DNA of 64,000 nucleotides from Symsagittifera roscoffensis (Eukaryota > Xenacoelomorpha > Acoela > Convolutidae): positions 20,248,660 through 20,312,659 of the forward strand of contig NC_087069.1 in the NCBI RefSeq assembly GCF_963678635.1, given 5' to 3'. Positions 11,900 through 23,396 of the stretch are shown here, piece by piece. The translations under genes were made by a program, and so were the position numbers. Position 1 is the first letter of the stretch. Each line of letters starts with the position of its first letter. A model generated the notes under the pieces. That model had not been told where the DNA came from. It did no database searches and worked only from the letters and a program-made list of their open reading frames with translations.

Positions 11900-12790
11900 C
11901 GATAAAGAATAAAATGTTCTATAGTTTGTATTGACCTCAGCAGAGACTTTGATACTCTGCATCACAGTTCTCTATTGTCAATTTTGCAAAACGAATTGAG
12001 CATAAGGGGCAAAGGACTCACCTGGTTTCTCAACTATTTGACTTACAGAACTGACGTCATGATATGTGAGGGCGACAAATCGTTTAAGCAAAAAGCGAAG
12101 AGAAAGGTGTCAGCAAGCAACGTACTAGGATCTCTACTGTCCATTATTGATCTCATCGTTGCTGACGATATGCTGAAAGTAATGAATGTGCCACATCACA
12201 AGAATGCTAATGACAGCCACTTGTTCAAAGAAAAGTTTTTCTTGATAAAAAGTTATCAATAAACGAACAGATCGAACGTATTACCAGACTTTGTTACTGT
12301 CAACTTAGACAATTCTCTCTGGGGAATACGTAAACATGCATCAACTGCAAACGCTGCTCATCTACCTTGCTCTTTCATTATTTCAAGGCTGGATTACTGT
12401 GACAAACTCTATTTTCGTTTGACTGCTGATCAGGTATATGAACTTCAGCGCTCAGATTGCAGCTACTCGGTTCGTTTTCTGCTTGGAACGTAAAGATCAT
12501 AAATCTCCAACTCTAACCGAGCTACATTGATTGCCGATTAAATGTCGAATTAATTTTAAAATTACAGGGCTTGTTTTCCAAATTTAACAAGAATACCATG
12601 TGCCAAGTTATCTCCGCAACATGTGGTTTCCCCTATTGTGTTATGGAAGAACCAATGAATCACTACTCCAAGTACCAGGAAAAACGAGATATCCAGCAAG
12701 TTTTTTCTTTTTTCTGCTGCCAACATTTGGAATAAAACTCCAGAAGATAATTGATGTGTGCAGCCTTTAGAAGTTATTAAGCGTATCTGA
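11900..12790 (+). pseudogene. LINE reverse transcriptase relic
   Basis: Motif A with its catalytic Asp (CIDLSRDFDTLHH) is followed by ILQNELSIRGKGLTWFLNYL, as in CR1/L2 polymerases. The segment that should hold the FADD/YADD catalytic pair reads NANDSHLF, so the first Asp is lost. A frameshifted C-terminal part (about 12340-12790) keeps SRLDYCD and the closing signature. The central and C-terminal parts are in different frames. Confidence 0.8.
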
Positions 12791-12850
12791 AGACTCACTT
12801 TTTGTAATTAATTTCAATTCTTAGTAATATTTGTAGCACTTTGTACAAAA

Positions 12851-13167
12851 GTGTAATTTATTCTCATTCTCAAATGATTTCAGCTTAGAATTTATCACTT
12901 TAGTGATCTAATTTTGGATAGTTCACAGGGACGCGTATATTTTAAGTCGTCTGCGGATCACACAAAATGCTACAAACCTTAAAATACAATTTATAGTTCA
13001 AAAACATTCATGACAAAAAAATATTTTCGATTCAGCGGGAATTTACCCAAGAATTGTCGGTTTCATTAAACGTCGTCAATTTTTCGTCTTAAATCAAGCG
13101 ACCAAAGCAAGCGAGCAGGCTTACAATAGCTTGTTTTAATCGCTTAACAGCTTACAACAGCCTAAAT
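12851..13167. other. Spacer with no feature seen
   Basis: This AT-rich stretch between the LINE 3' end and the hairpin MITE has no open frame or repeat I could support. Confidence 0.4.
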
Positions 13168-13530
13168 TAAAATGTAAATATTTAGTTTTAGTCGAACAAC
13201 GTTAGTTTTTTTTTTAGTATTTTAGCGCCTTTTTGGAATAAAAAAATTCAAGCTGCAAAAATTTTGAAAATTTTTCTCTTGACTATTTTTCGTTTTTCTA
13301 GTCATTTTTTGTAAAAAAAAATTGTTGATCATATGGCTTGTTTAACTATGCCTCTCGGATATGCCTCCTCTCTAATTTTTTTTTCATCTTCTTTTATCGC
13401 ACTACGCTAAAAAATAGTCAAGAGAAAAATTTTCAAAATTTTTGCAGCTTGAATTTTTTTATTTCAAAAAGGCGCTAAAATACTAAAAAAAACTAACGTT
13501 GTTCGACTAAAACTAAATACTTACATCTTA
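13168..13530. mobile_element. Hairpin MITE with about 125-bp inverted arms
   Basis: The left arm (about 13168-13293, starting 'taaaatgtaaatatttag') is repeated in inverted orientation at about 13404-13530. Both arms include 'gtcgaacaacgttag', a T run, 'tattttagcgcctttt' and 'attcaagctgcaaaaatttt'. About 110 bp of loop separates them. This is the layout of a long-TIR non-autonomous element or an inverted duplication. Confidence 0.75.
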
Positions 13531-13768
13531 ATGTAAATATTTAGTTTTAGTCGAACAACGTTAGTTTTTTTTTAGTATTTTAGCGCCTTTTTGGAATAAA
13601 AAAATTCAAGCTGCAAAAATTTTGAAAATTTTTCTCTTGACTATTTTTCGTTTTTCTAGTCATTTTTGTAGAAAAATTGTTTATCATATGGCTTGTTTAA
13701 CTATGCTTCTCGGATATGACTCCTCTCTAGTTTTTTGTTCATCTTCTTTTATCGCACTACGCTAAAAA
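13531..13768. mobile_element. Second, truncated copy of the hairpin MITE
   Basis: This copy repeats the left arm and loop of the preceding element in direct orientation, with a few mismatches and small indels. It stops at 'cactacgctaaaaaa', where the first copy turns into its right arm. The two copies are exactly adjacent, pointing to tandem duplication or template switching. Confidence 0.7.
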
Positions 13769-14377
13769 AACCTTTAATTGAAATTTTTTATTTCTATTTT
13801 TTAAGACTATGGTTATCCTATGTTATGCCCTTTTTCATAGCGTGGAAAAATTATAATTTGAGTACTTACCGGGAACTCGAAGCGGTGAAGCTCAAGAAAA
13901 AAAAATTGAATCTAATTTAAAAAAACGCCAGCAACAGAAAAAGAACTTCTAGTGCTCCACGAAATTTCACGCTCCAAGTTTGTTCTTCTAAGTTTATCTG
14001 GATAGCTAAATATATTGTCAAAAACGTAAGACGTCGCCAATTTTGTCGTCAGAAAAACATTCCGAGATCAGGTGAAAAAAATGTCGAGATCGATGCGATA
14101 TTTTTTGCCGTGTCATCCGTTTTCTGCATGTTGACGAGAATATGTCGTTTTCAAATGTCTATCAAATCAATAAATGAGAATATGACTAAAATCCAGCCAA
14201 TGTAAAAAATGTAACTGTGATATACTGAGGAAGTGAAGACTACCAGTGCTTGAACTTAAGAAAAAATCTTTCACTTTTTTCAAATATATCGATGAGCGGT
14301 GCATCAAAGTAAAATTTGATCTTACAGAATATTCCTAAAATTTAATCTCATTCAAGATATGTTAGATTGAAATACAG
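13769..14377. other. Spacer with no feature seen
   Basis: Low-complexity AT-rich DNA. The short open frame at 13735-13920 is Phe/Lys-rich and has no recognisable content. Confidence 0.4.
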
Positions 14378-15235
14378 ACGCGAGACTGAGCGTCGCACCA
14401 CAGGCGATACAAAACAAGAAAGCCGTTTAGTCAGAAAATCAAAAAAAAATTAAAATGTCAAAAAAATTTTGTTTCAAATCAAAAAAGTCAAAAAAATTAG
14501 ACCTATTAAAAAATACGGCTAGTTTTCCAATTAAAAAAACATGCTAAGACAACGGAAGGTGAAACGAGCATCGGAAGAAAATTTATCAAACGGTAACAAA
14601 GCTGAAAAAAACCTTCACAGAAATCCTGTAGGCCAAAAAAAAACCAACAAGACTTAAGTTAATAAGTCTCCCTCACTCTCAGAACACAGACATGAACGCA
14701 CAATTTTTTTCGCTCGTCGAAAGACGCAATATGGTCGGCCATTAAACCGATATAATATAGGTCAAAAGATATCCAGACGAAAGAAAAGTAAATTGTTGTC
14801 ATGAAAAACTGAAGTAGAATTTCTATTAAGATTTTTAGCATTTTGTGCGATCCAGAGGTGAGCATAAAAGTTTTGTTTCCTTAAACCGAATCGAAAATAT
14901 TTCAGTAAGCTGATGAAAAATAGGTCGAAATCCTTTGGGCAGAGTAAAGGTTCTCAGCGAAAAAATACCAACATCAGAGTTAAATCAGAACACTAAAAGC
15001 AACTATAATGTTTAAAAAAACTAAAAAAATAAAACAAGGATTATACAATATGACGACTAAGACGAAAAAACTTCAGAGGAAAAATAGTGAGCCGACAATT
15101 TTGTTGTGACCTAGAGTATCTCCCATTTGAAAAAAAAGGTCCTGTCAAATTCGAACCCAGGACCTTTGCCGTCCTAGGCGTATTTGGGAAAAAGTCTAGT
15201 ACCCAATTGCAATACTCTTGCTATCGCAAGGGTAA
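14378..15235. repeat. Interspersed composite repeat, copy 2
   Basis: Shares ordered landmarks with 2400-3860, including the terminal tRNA-like block at 15138-15233. It is shorter than copy 1 between landmarks. Confidence 0.4.
15138..15233 (-). mobile_element. tRNA-derived SINE-like fragment (family 1, copy 3)
   Basis: On the minus strand an A-box-like TAGCAAGAGTATTG precedes a B-box-like GGTTCGAATT by about 55 nt. The B-box lies inside a 7-bp inverted pair (GGTCCTG/CAGGACC). The segment matches the 3.75-kb copy closely. Confidence 0.5.
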
Positions 15236-16291
15236 TAAAGCTTTCAAAAAACTAACAGCGTTTTCAACTTTTTTTTTACAGAATATAACACTAAAACCGT
15301 GGCAAATGATAGAATGAATCAATTTTACTTTCTCTCCACGTTTTGGGAAAAGCTATAAAAACAAGAACTACCGGTTGCTGTCCAAGTAATACAGAAATTT
15401 CTTGCCTGTTGGTTTGCCTCAATTTTGTATCGGCTATTATTTCCCACTTGAATCATGTATCGCAGAAAACATCCCGACTCTAAATTTCAACAATTTGAAA
15501 ATAATGATGCTTTGCAATTGAAATTGATTCTTCCAACACTTCAAACCAAGATTCAAGTCTTAACTAACCTGTCTAACATCCTATGAATAAATTTTATGCA
15601 ATTTATTTATGACAATCATTTCAAAACGCCGAGCGACGTGCAGTAAAATATTTTAAGGGGCAGGGGTCTGTATCAAAACTTTCGTTTCTTCAGGAGCCCA
15701 TTACATTAGATCTTTTTTTTAGATTAGATCAAACTAACCGTTTATAATTCTAGAAATTAAGTTACTATCTGTCATTTTATGCTTATTTTTTTCGGATCCT
15801 TAACACATCGAGCTCGAATTTTTCGATGTCTATAATTGTCAGTTTGGAATAAGCGCTCGTTTATCCTGATAAAAAACATTTGACGATTGGAACGGTCTAT
15901 ATGATGCATGAACAGGATATAATAATAGAGCTCAAAAATAAATTTGTTTTAACAAATAATCAAAAGCAAATATGAAAATTCACCGTACAATGTCTGAGAA
16001 TTCTTCGACTTATAAATCAAATGAAACAAGCAATAGACCATCAAAAACCGAAAAAACTGACAGATACTTCTATTGCCGGTGAAAAATCAGAAAAAAAATG
16101 CTCGAAAAAAGATAAGTACGCAAGAAAAATACAGATATTTTTGTAAACTACAACAGTCTTATTGACTTAAACTGCATAGAAAAAATAGGCGAAGCCCCTC
16201 TACACAGACACAAGCAATAAACCTCCAAAAACGGCTCTAAAAAGACAAAAACGAAAAAAAGAAATATAATTTATCTGAAATAAAAGTTTTC

Positions 16292-16376
16292 TGAGCCGAA
16301 TTTGAACCAGTGACCTCGATGTTTAAAACTTTCCATCTTCCCATTTGCTCCTGAATAGATGAAAACACTAACCACT
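16292..16376 (-). repeat. tRNA-like fragment or pseudogene
   Basis: The minus strand shows 'AAAGTGGTTAGTGTTTTCAT' (A-box-like) and, about 50 nt later, 'CACTGGTTCAAATTCGGC' (B-box/T-arm-like). Spacing is wide for a normal tRNA, suggesting a class-II-like arm or a SINE head. No complete cloverleaf was found. Confidence 0.35.
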
Positions 16377-16470
16377 TTGAAAGCGGATGACAAGAAATTG
16401 TTAGTAAATACATGCCATACTACAGTGTAAACTTTTATTTTCACTTAGAAAAAAGTGAATTCGTAAGTAC

Positions 16471-16640
16471 CAAAATTTGATTGCTAGCTCGCATGTGTAA
16501 ACATTGTGAAATATGACCTAAGACTTTCCGCTTAAAATGCCTTTTTAATATTACAAAAATTTGATTGCTAGCTCGCATGTGTAAACATTGTGAAATATGG
16601 CCTAAGACTTTCCGCTTTAAATGCTTTAATATTTTCCGCT
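16471..16640. repeat. Direct tandem duplication, period 84 bp
   Basis: The segment 'aaatttgattgctagctcgc ... cctaagactttccgct' occurs at 16473 and again 84 bp later with one or two mismatches. A short remnant ('ttttccgcttgaatgccttt') follows. The overlapping open frame is a by-product of the repeat. Confidence 0.75.
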
Positions 16641-18508
16641 TGAATGCCTTTTTATAGCTTTGAACTAAAAGTTTAAGCCTTTTATTTAAATTTTTCTCAG
16701 CAAAAAGAAAACATTTAGTTTTTAAATGCCGTTTCAATCACGGACTGAAAAGGTTTTAATATGATATATCACTCGACTCATTGTCATGATTATTTGTGAT
16801 AACTTTTTTGAGTAGAAAAAAATTTCAAAAAATTTTAAATCCTCCTGAAGACAAATTTCCTAGTCACTTTCAGTGATCGGCACATTTAAAAAATTTCTCT
16901 AAAACGAATTGACTTTAGTATAAATAGACCAACAGGCTCAAAAACCGAACAAATCTAGACTCGAAGTCGCATGTAAAATTGTAATAGTAACAACGTTTCA
17001 AAATTAACTCTTGGGTCTCCTTAAGAGTCATTAGATGGACTTCTACGTCAGTCATGCGAACAATGGCGGTTTAGTAGATATGGTACACCTAACTATCACC
17101 CGAAGAAAAAAAAACTTTCCATACTTCAGTTGCTTTAGCAAGAAAAACTAATTCAATTCGACAGCGATCTTCTCTGTTATGGTTTGAAATTGCTTAAAAA
17201 TAGTCTTCAATAACATGTTGCTTTCTGGGCTTCTTCTTCTGACTCCCCTGAACGCATTAAACCTCAATGCATTAATTGTCATCTCTATCAGCATCAATTC
17301 TGATGATGCTCCTCGTGAATTTATCGAAAAAAAAATACAGTCAAATTCATGTTTGATGACCAATTCAGCAGCCATTTCGGTGACTTCAACTGATTCAGCC
17401 TTGATTTAATGGGCTTTAAAAACGCATGAAGACTATACCAAACTCACGTAGTCCTCATTCAACCCAACATAACGCCACAAAGATTTGGTAATAACGACAA
17501 TAACGACATGTTTTCTAGAGGGGCCAAGGTGGGCTGGAGGTTACGTCAAAAATAATTGCAATTTCCTTCCCAAAGTGTTCTCCCAAAAAACCCTTGATCC
17601 ACCCCTGATTGTATTTCCGCAGCGACTCAATTTTCGGTTTCAAAACAGCAGTTCAAATATTGTTCCATGCTATTACAAATATAAATTGCGTAAACATTCC
17701 TGTCACCAACAACAATGAGAGCAAAGCTACTAATTATTTCAAAACTTTAAACTTATCTAATATTTCCAGTGTAATGGCTTCAAGTGCTAATTTATTTACT
17801 CACTTGCTATTTAATTTATCGTCTGTTAGCTAAAAGTTTTTTAATACCGCAATGCCGATATACACTACTTTAAATTCAAGTCGTTTGAAAATATAGGTAT
17901 AAAAGCACTATGCCCGAAAAAGACTTTTGCCCGCGACAAGTTTTTGCGACATCATCTATAGGTGCTCGGTGAGGTGGCATAATTTGATGGTTTCAATCAG
18001 AACATGCTCTTTGGGGCCATAATCTAGCACTCAAATTCTTTGACTCGGGAAATGAATTCAATGTCCTGAGTTTCAACCAATATGACTTAGCAACCACATA
18101 TGCCTTAAAAAATTATATTGCTCAAAAATAATTTTCATGCCTCAACGAGAAACAAAAATTTGGACATTTTTCCCGGGACAAAATGACATAAAGAAAAAAA
18201 TATCACTTATCCTGCTTTTCTGATACCGTTTATAATTTTTGGAAGTTTCGGCTCTGCAATATTATAATTTCAATGAAGTTCTTTTTAACAAGTTAGTTGT
18301 ATTAAACTTGCATCGTCATTCATATTCTGTACAGTTTTTTCCTCCTCTTTCGAAATTAATTACAAATTCAATTCGGGAGGTGCTCTTCACATGAACACCA
18401 TTCATTATTTGGCAATGAATGAACGTAATTTCTGCTAATAATTCCTTTCAAAACTTTCCAGTTAAATTCTTCCAGAAGTTTCGTCTAATAGCACCACGTA
18501 ATGTTTGC

Positions 18509-19852
18509 TCAGAGCGAAAACATAGGCACTGGCTGGGATTCGAACCCACTTCTTAACGACTGGGTTTCGCTGCTGTTACTGCTAATAGCACTCGTAGAAT
18601 TTGATGACTCGTAAACTGAAAGAAGGTACTCGAAAAGTCCAGACAAGTTTGCATTTCCACAAGTTTTCACTTTTTCCAGACAATTTCTAGCGTATCCTAT
18701 ATTCGTATTCCCTAGTGCATTGATAAACTCGGACGAGTTGTATTTCGTTTCTTGACTCAGACTTTCCCAATTTGCGAGAACATTTTGCACCGAAGCCCAG
18801 AGCCTCTCAAAATCTGAAGGGTTCATTTTCGGTCGCATATTTCCAATTATATAATTCAAAACATTCAGGCAATCACCAGCATTCGAATTAGAATCATTTC
18901 TGCTTTCTGATACCACGCCATTCTGAACATTGTTCTGTTTGTTTTGTGCCCCTGTTATGTTTGGTGTTTCATTAGCCATATGACTATCAATTGAAGTTTC
19001 AACACCATTAGCCGAACTGTTCATTGAGCCTACAAAACCCCCTGGTTGGTGTTGATTCTGTGAAATGCCATCACCGTTACTTGTAGGTGTTAAGAGCCCA
19101 TTTTGACCCCGATTAAATGACGAGAAGCAAGGTTGACTAACGCTTTGATGTAACGGTGAATTTTCATGCGAATATCCGTTACTCAAATAGCCTTTTGGGG
19201 TCAACAACCCATTACTAGGCGGCGGGGGAGGCATACTATAACCTCCAGGAGCTAATCCATTCTGAGAATGGAAATTTCCATTCGATGAATTCTGGGAAGG
19301 AGGCGGTGGTGTTACGTAATGGTTGGGCGGCTGTGATGTAACACCGTAGGTCGATGACATAACTCCATATTGTTGAGGTGATGTAATAACCGTGTTCGGA
19401 CTGTAATATGACGTGGGATTTGTAGAACCGTTTGTTTGAGACGGCGGCGGTGGTGTGAAAAAATTGTTCCCGTTTTTCATGCCTCCTAACCCATTCGATG
19501 TAGGAGCATTGTTTGTTATTAGGGGGTAGCCATTGTTTGATGACATTGTCGGCGGGGGTGTCATAGCATTCATGACTGCTTTTGTCGGGTCGAAAATAGA
19601 GAAAGATGACGCTGACAAATTTGCACCTACTTTTGGTTTCGCTCCTGGCGTTTGTCTTCTGAAAGGATTAACAGCAGGTGAATTTTCGCTGGTCGCTGAG
19701 TTTATACTGTTACTGCTTCCGTTGTGAGGTCCGTTGTTGTCGGTTGAGAATTGTGAAGCTGAGAGGTCGGGTGGGTCGTTCCATCCACGTGTGGGATTCG
19801 AACACTGACCTCCGGCGACTGAGGTTGATCGCCCGTAATACCAGGCTTCCAT
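18509..19852 (-). CDS. SRA1-like protein (447 aa), low-complexity linker
   Basis: A single uninterrupted frame runs from ATG to TGA. Near the N-terminus (residues 22-28) is RGWNDPP, the signature of steroid receptor RNA activator proteins, also found in Sec31. The C-terminal 90 residues (about 326-416, DCLNVLNYI ... LFEYLLSVYES) are predicted helical. They align in pattern with the SRA1/Sec31 C-terminal helical bundle, including a central LANWESL segment. Between them lie about 300 residues rich in Asn, Ser, Gly and Pro, with four PPPP(P) blocks. Human SRA1 is about 230 residues, so the linker is greatly expanded. SRA1 proteins act as RNA-associated transcriptional coregulators in vertebrates; that role is not shown here. 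The lack of introns is notable beside the 11-exon neighbour. Confidence 0.6.
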   Translation of the reverse strand: MEAWYYGRSTSVAGGQCSNPTRGWNDPPDLSASQFSTDNNGPHNGSSNSINSATSENSPAVNPFRRQTPGAKPKVGANLSASSFSIFDPTKAVMNAMTPPPTMSSNNGYPLITNNAPTSNGLGGMKNGNNFFTPPPPSQTNGSTNPTSYYSPNTVITSPQQYGVMSSTYGVTSQPPNHYVTPPPPSQNSSNGNFHSQNGLAPGGYSMPPPPPSNGLLTPKGYLSNGYSHENSPLHQSVSQPCFSSFNRGQNGLLTPTSNGDGISQNQHQPGGFVGSMNSSANGVETSIDSHMANETPNITGAQNKQNNVQNGVVSESRNDSNSNAGDCLNVLNYIIGNMRPKMNPSDFERLWASVQNVLANWESLSQETKYNSSEFINALGNTNIGYARNCLEKVKTCGNANLSGLFEYLLSVYESSNSTSAISSNSSETQSLRSGFESQPVPMFSL

Positions 19853-22800
19853 ATTATATTATACTAACTGAAATATTAATGATCAGGTCAGTAAAGGCTT
19901 CATAGATAACTCTTCTATACTAAGTGGATTTGAACTGGGGTGAACAAAGATTCAGTTCTCGTTCTCGAGTGTATTTGGAATTTGAACTTTGTACCGATAG
20001 TTGAGAAAATGTGTTTTCTAAAACCTTTTATTTATTCAACTTGACTAGTCTCAAATAAATTTGTCGCAAATCTAAGAGAGGACTTTCACGGGAAATATTA
20101 ATGAATTGAGGTAAAATTAAAAATTTAACAGCGGCTGAAACATTCAGTATGGCTGCGTATGAGTCATCATAAACGGGTCGAAAGACCCTAAAGGGATTAA
20201 AATGCACAGGATGTGATGATCACGTGTTGAGGAAGATCAATGTTTACTCCATTGATCGATTAGAAGTACTGCTAACTAGCACAATAATGAAAGAACGAAT
20301 GAACCTAATGAACACAAGTTATAAACAGTTACATTTTCCCGATATTTTTTTATTGAAACTGAACTAAAAAAGCTCTATAGCAAAACCGGAGTTTCCATGA
20401 AATTACTTAATGTAACCGTTTATAACTCTCGTTCGAGATGAATCACTTTAAATTAAAATTGAATTAAAGGAGACTAAAACTGTATATCTAAGACTACAAT
20501 TTCAATTAGATCGTAAGAAGACAAAAATTATTATCATCTTGGTACACATAATAGAGGAATCTCTCAGGGCAGAAAAGTCGATTAGCCAGCCAATCACACT
20601 TTAGCATTTAAAACAGTGTAGGAAATAAGCTCGAAAAATGTCTGTTTAGGAAAATTTCAAGGATGTTGATTGGTTGGAAATCGTCCGTAATTCGGCCCTC
20701 CTGATAGAAGAAAAACCTGCACATAACATCAGTGCAACTAACAGAATTACTCGAATAGACAAGTCAAGTTCACAATTAGGAGTATTCATTGAGTTAGTTA
20801 TTTAAGCAGAATAGAATTATATAGTCGAAATGAAGTTAGACAGCTTACATGTCAAAGATTAAATTACACGCACGATTGTAATGCCACTTATGGTTTGGTT
20901 TCATATTGATCTATACACATTGAAGAAGTCGAGTAGATATCTGTAAGCGAGGTGGCTTTGTTCATTCAGTTTATAAAATTTCATCAATAAACGAGCCATT
21001 AATACTTCTTAAATATTGATGTTTTTACCTTGAAAACTTGGTTTTTGATAGATGATTTGACGAAAAAAGGCAACGTTTAAACCTCTCGTTCTCTTAATTA
21101 TATTATATCAGAACAAAACAGAAACGATAAAAAAACTTACCAGATATACGACATTTGACAAACATAATTTATCAGTGCCGGATGAAATCAGCTCAAGCTC
21201 TACGATTAAACTTGACACATCCGTCAATAATTGATAACAAACCACTACTTGGTCTTCTTAAAAATTGGTCTGCGATTCAACTCAAACAAAAAAAGTTAGA
21301 ATAACCTCCAAAATCTACCGATTATACGGCAACTCCATTTCATCGTTGATCAATATAGGTAAATACAAACTATAATTTATTCTAATTCATACACTCTTAA
21401 GAGCAGACGAATTGACAAAAGAATGACAAAAAGAACAAAAAATTCAAAATTATTATCATCTTCAGATGTTCGCCTTTTTTGGTCTAGTTGGCATACTAAT
21501 TCCTTTTCAACAATTTAGTATAACGCATTAACAAAGTGGTGTCTATCGATTGGTATATAACGAAAAAAAATGGATGTTAAGTTTCTAAACTGGATGGTAT
21601 AATGGTATAGTCTATTCTATTTCAGTATTCTACTTATAGTTCAGTTTATTAAGAGTAGCACAACTTGTAACGTTATGCCACGTGTCAAACGGCACACAAA
21701 CACAAATGCACATGTTTTGAAATCCGATTCAAATCCAGCTCTAAAAAAGGACTGATTTGAATTATCTGGAAATGAGACCAAAAAAGAAACCGTTTATTTT
21801 TTGAAGAAGGCACTCAATTTTGAACTCAGCGTTGAGTATTGAAAGCAACAAATGAAAAAAAATTACGCAAAAAAGCATTTCTTCGACTACTAAACAAAAA
21901 ATGATGAGCTATTTTTTGCGCCAATTCCACTTGCGCTATTGGAAAGCGTATTTTTAGCTTCAAAAGTCAAATCGCCAAAACAAAAAATGAGCTTTAACCA
22001 ATTTCAAGACTTTTGATTTTGGCAACCTAAACAAAAATCATACGACATAAATTAACTTTTCATCAAAACATAAGAACTGAAAACTAAATATAACCAAATT
22101 TTTCTTCGAATAGCAAGCGATTCAAAGAAAAATTTGGTTATATTATGATGACGGGTAATTTTTCCAAAGCCACTTCGTGAATCACAATTTTGCGCCAACA
22201 CTGAACAATGACAACAAGATATTATCCACAATTTTGTCAATTAAATCATCTTTCTTGAGTAAATGATAGACGCCCTATAAACTTCCTTCTTCAATAAAAC
22301 CCTTAGGGTCAAATCTGTATATAATTCTGCTTAATTCAAACTTAGAAACTTGAGCGAAGGGGAAGTTATCAAGTCCCATTGTAAAATAGATACAATATAA
22401 TGTGTTAGAAGGTTCGTTCGAATTGTGATGATTAAGAGTATTCGAGTAAGTGAACAACGTCACAGAAAACAGTGAATTCGCCACCAATTCAAACTCAGTG
22501 GGTTTATATTTATAACCAGTACTATAAACCAACACCGTTATTTATACTACACACAAGAAACTTATCCATCACATCACAAGGTAATAAACGCACAATTACT
22601 TCGAGTAAGTTGTTGCCTTAGCAACAAGTTAAAATAAAATTCAAATTCTGATATCAAAAATATAAAACATGTTTTTAAATCGCACATTTTTCTTCTAATT
22701 TAAAACACTAGCACGCTAAATTACAAGTTCCAATTTAATTCAACTAAATTGATCTACGATTTTTTATCTAATTAAAATGCACGTAATAGCAGCAAAGATT

Positions 22801-23396
22801 TAGTTTTTAGTTAGATGATATTTTGTGTGATTAATTTGATAGTTCATATCAAACTGGTAGAATCAGTCATCAACGGTAGATTATCCAGGCTCCTAATTAT
22901 CTTTAACCAGCTTATTAGTTCTCAAAAATTCCATAACTTAGCTCAGAAAAAGACTATCGTACTCCTAAAAAAGTTAAACTGCACCTATATTACTTTCAAA
23001 TTTTTAAATGAGCCAGAAGTTTAACTATTCAATATTAAAACTTTTTGCCAGATATTCTACCATCGACCTTTAACAAAAAATTGTTGTATATTTGACTAAA
23101 TACTGTGAAGTTTAAAAAGTCACATTTACAATTAATAGAGGAAAGAATTAAAAACAGACACGAATATTTGGTGGTAACAAACCATATATCAAAAATCGAA
23201 AAATAACAGCTAAAAATGATTGGAAGAAAAGCTTTCCAATATGTCATAAATAAGTAATAATTAAAAGGGCGATGATGACTTATGAGAACATTAGAAATTC
23301 AACAATCTGCTATATTAGCACTAAAGAATACATTCAATATTCGGCAAATTGAGCTTTCGGCTTTTTGAAGCAATCATTAGCACAGTTTCTGTCAAA
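19853..23396. other. Intergenic region, no gene seen
   Basis: It holds the 5' flank of the SRA1-like gene and the 3' flank of the Smaug gene (3' UTR just below 23397). Open frames at 22052-22240, 22275-22535 and 22815-23024 are short, AT-rich and unrecognised. I could not define a poly(A) signal for the Smaug gene with confidence. Confidence 0.4.

Larger units (their letters stand above)
9710..12850 (+). mobile_element. Decayed CR1/L2-type non-LTR retrotransposon (LINE)
   Basis: Landmarks in order on the plus strand: an ORF1-like basic, coiled-coil segment (about 9730-10128); an apurinic-type endonuclease (about 10386-11010: LTETW, GDCNIHF, SDHCPVF); reverse-transcriptase motif A (CIDLSRDFDTLHH, about 11925); a motif-C remnant (about 12200); and the C-terminal CR1/L2 signature (SRLDYCDKL, about 12385, through a VPGK- and AANIWN-like end near 12730). 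Many stops and frameshifts separate the parts, so the element is dead. The 5' and 3' limits are approximate and no target-site duplication was identified. Confidence 0.85.
15236..18480. other. Long AT-rich region with no gene seen
   Basis: Apart from a tRNA-like fragment (16.3 kb) and a tandem duplication (16.5 kb), I see no exon series or mobile-element protein. Short open frames here (for example at 16441-16737 and 17485-17718) are repeats or low complexity. Confidence 0.4.

Noticed and set aside
16441..16737. A 98-codon repeat protein
   Set aside because: The internal repeat is the 84-bp DNA duplication (a multiple of three), which keeps the frame open by chance.
22275..22535. An 86-codon minus-strand frame as a gene
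   Set aside because: AT-rich composition, no recognisable domain, and no splice or start support.
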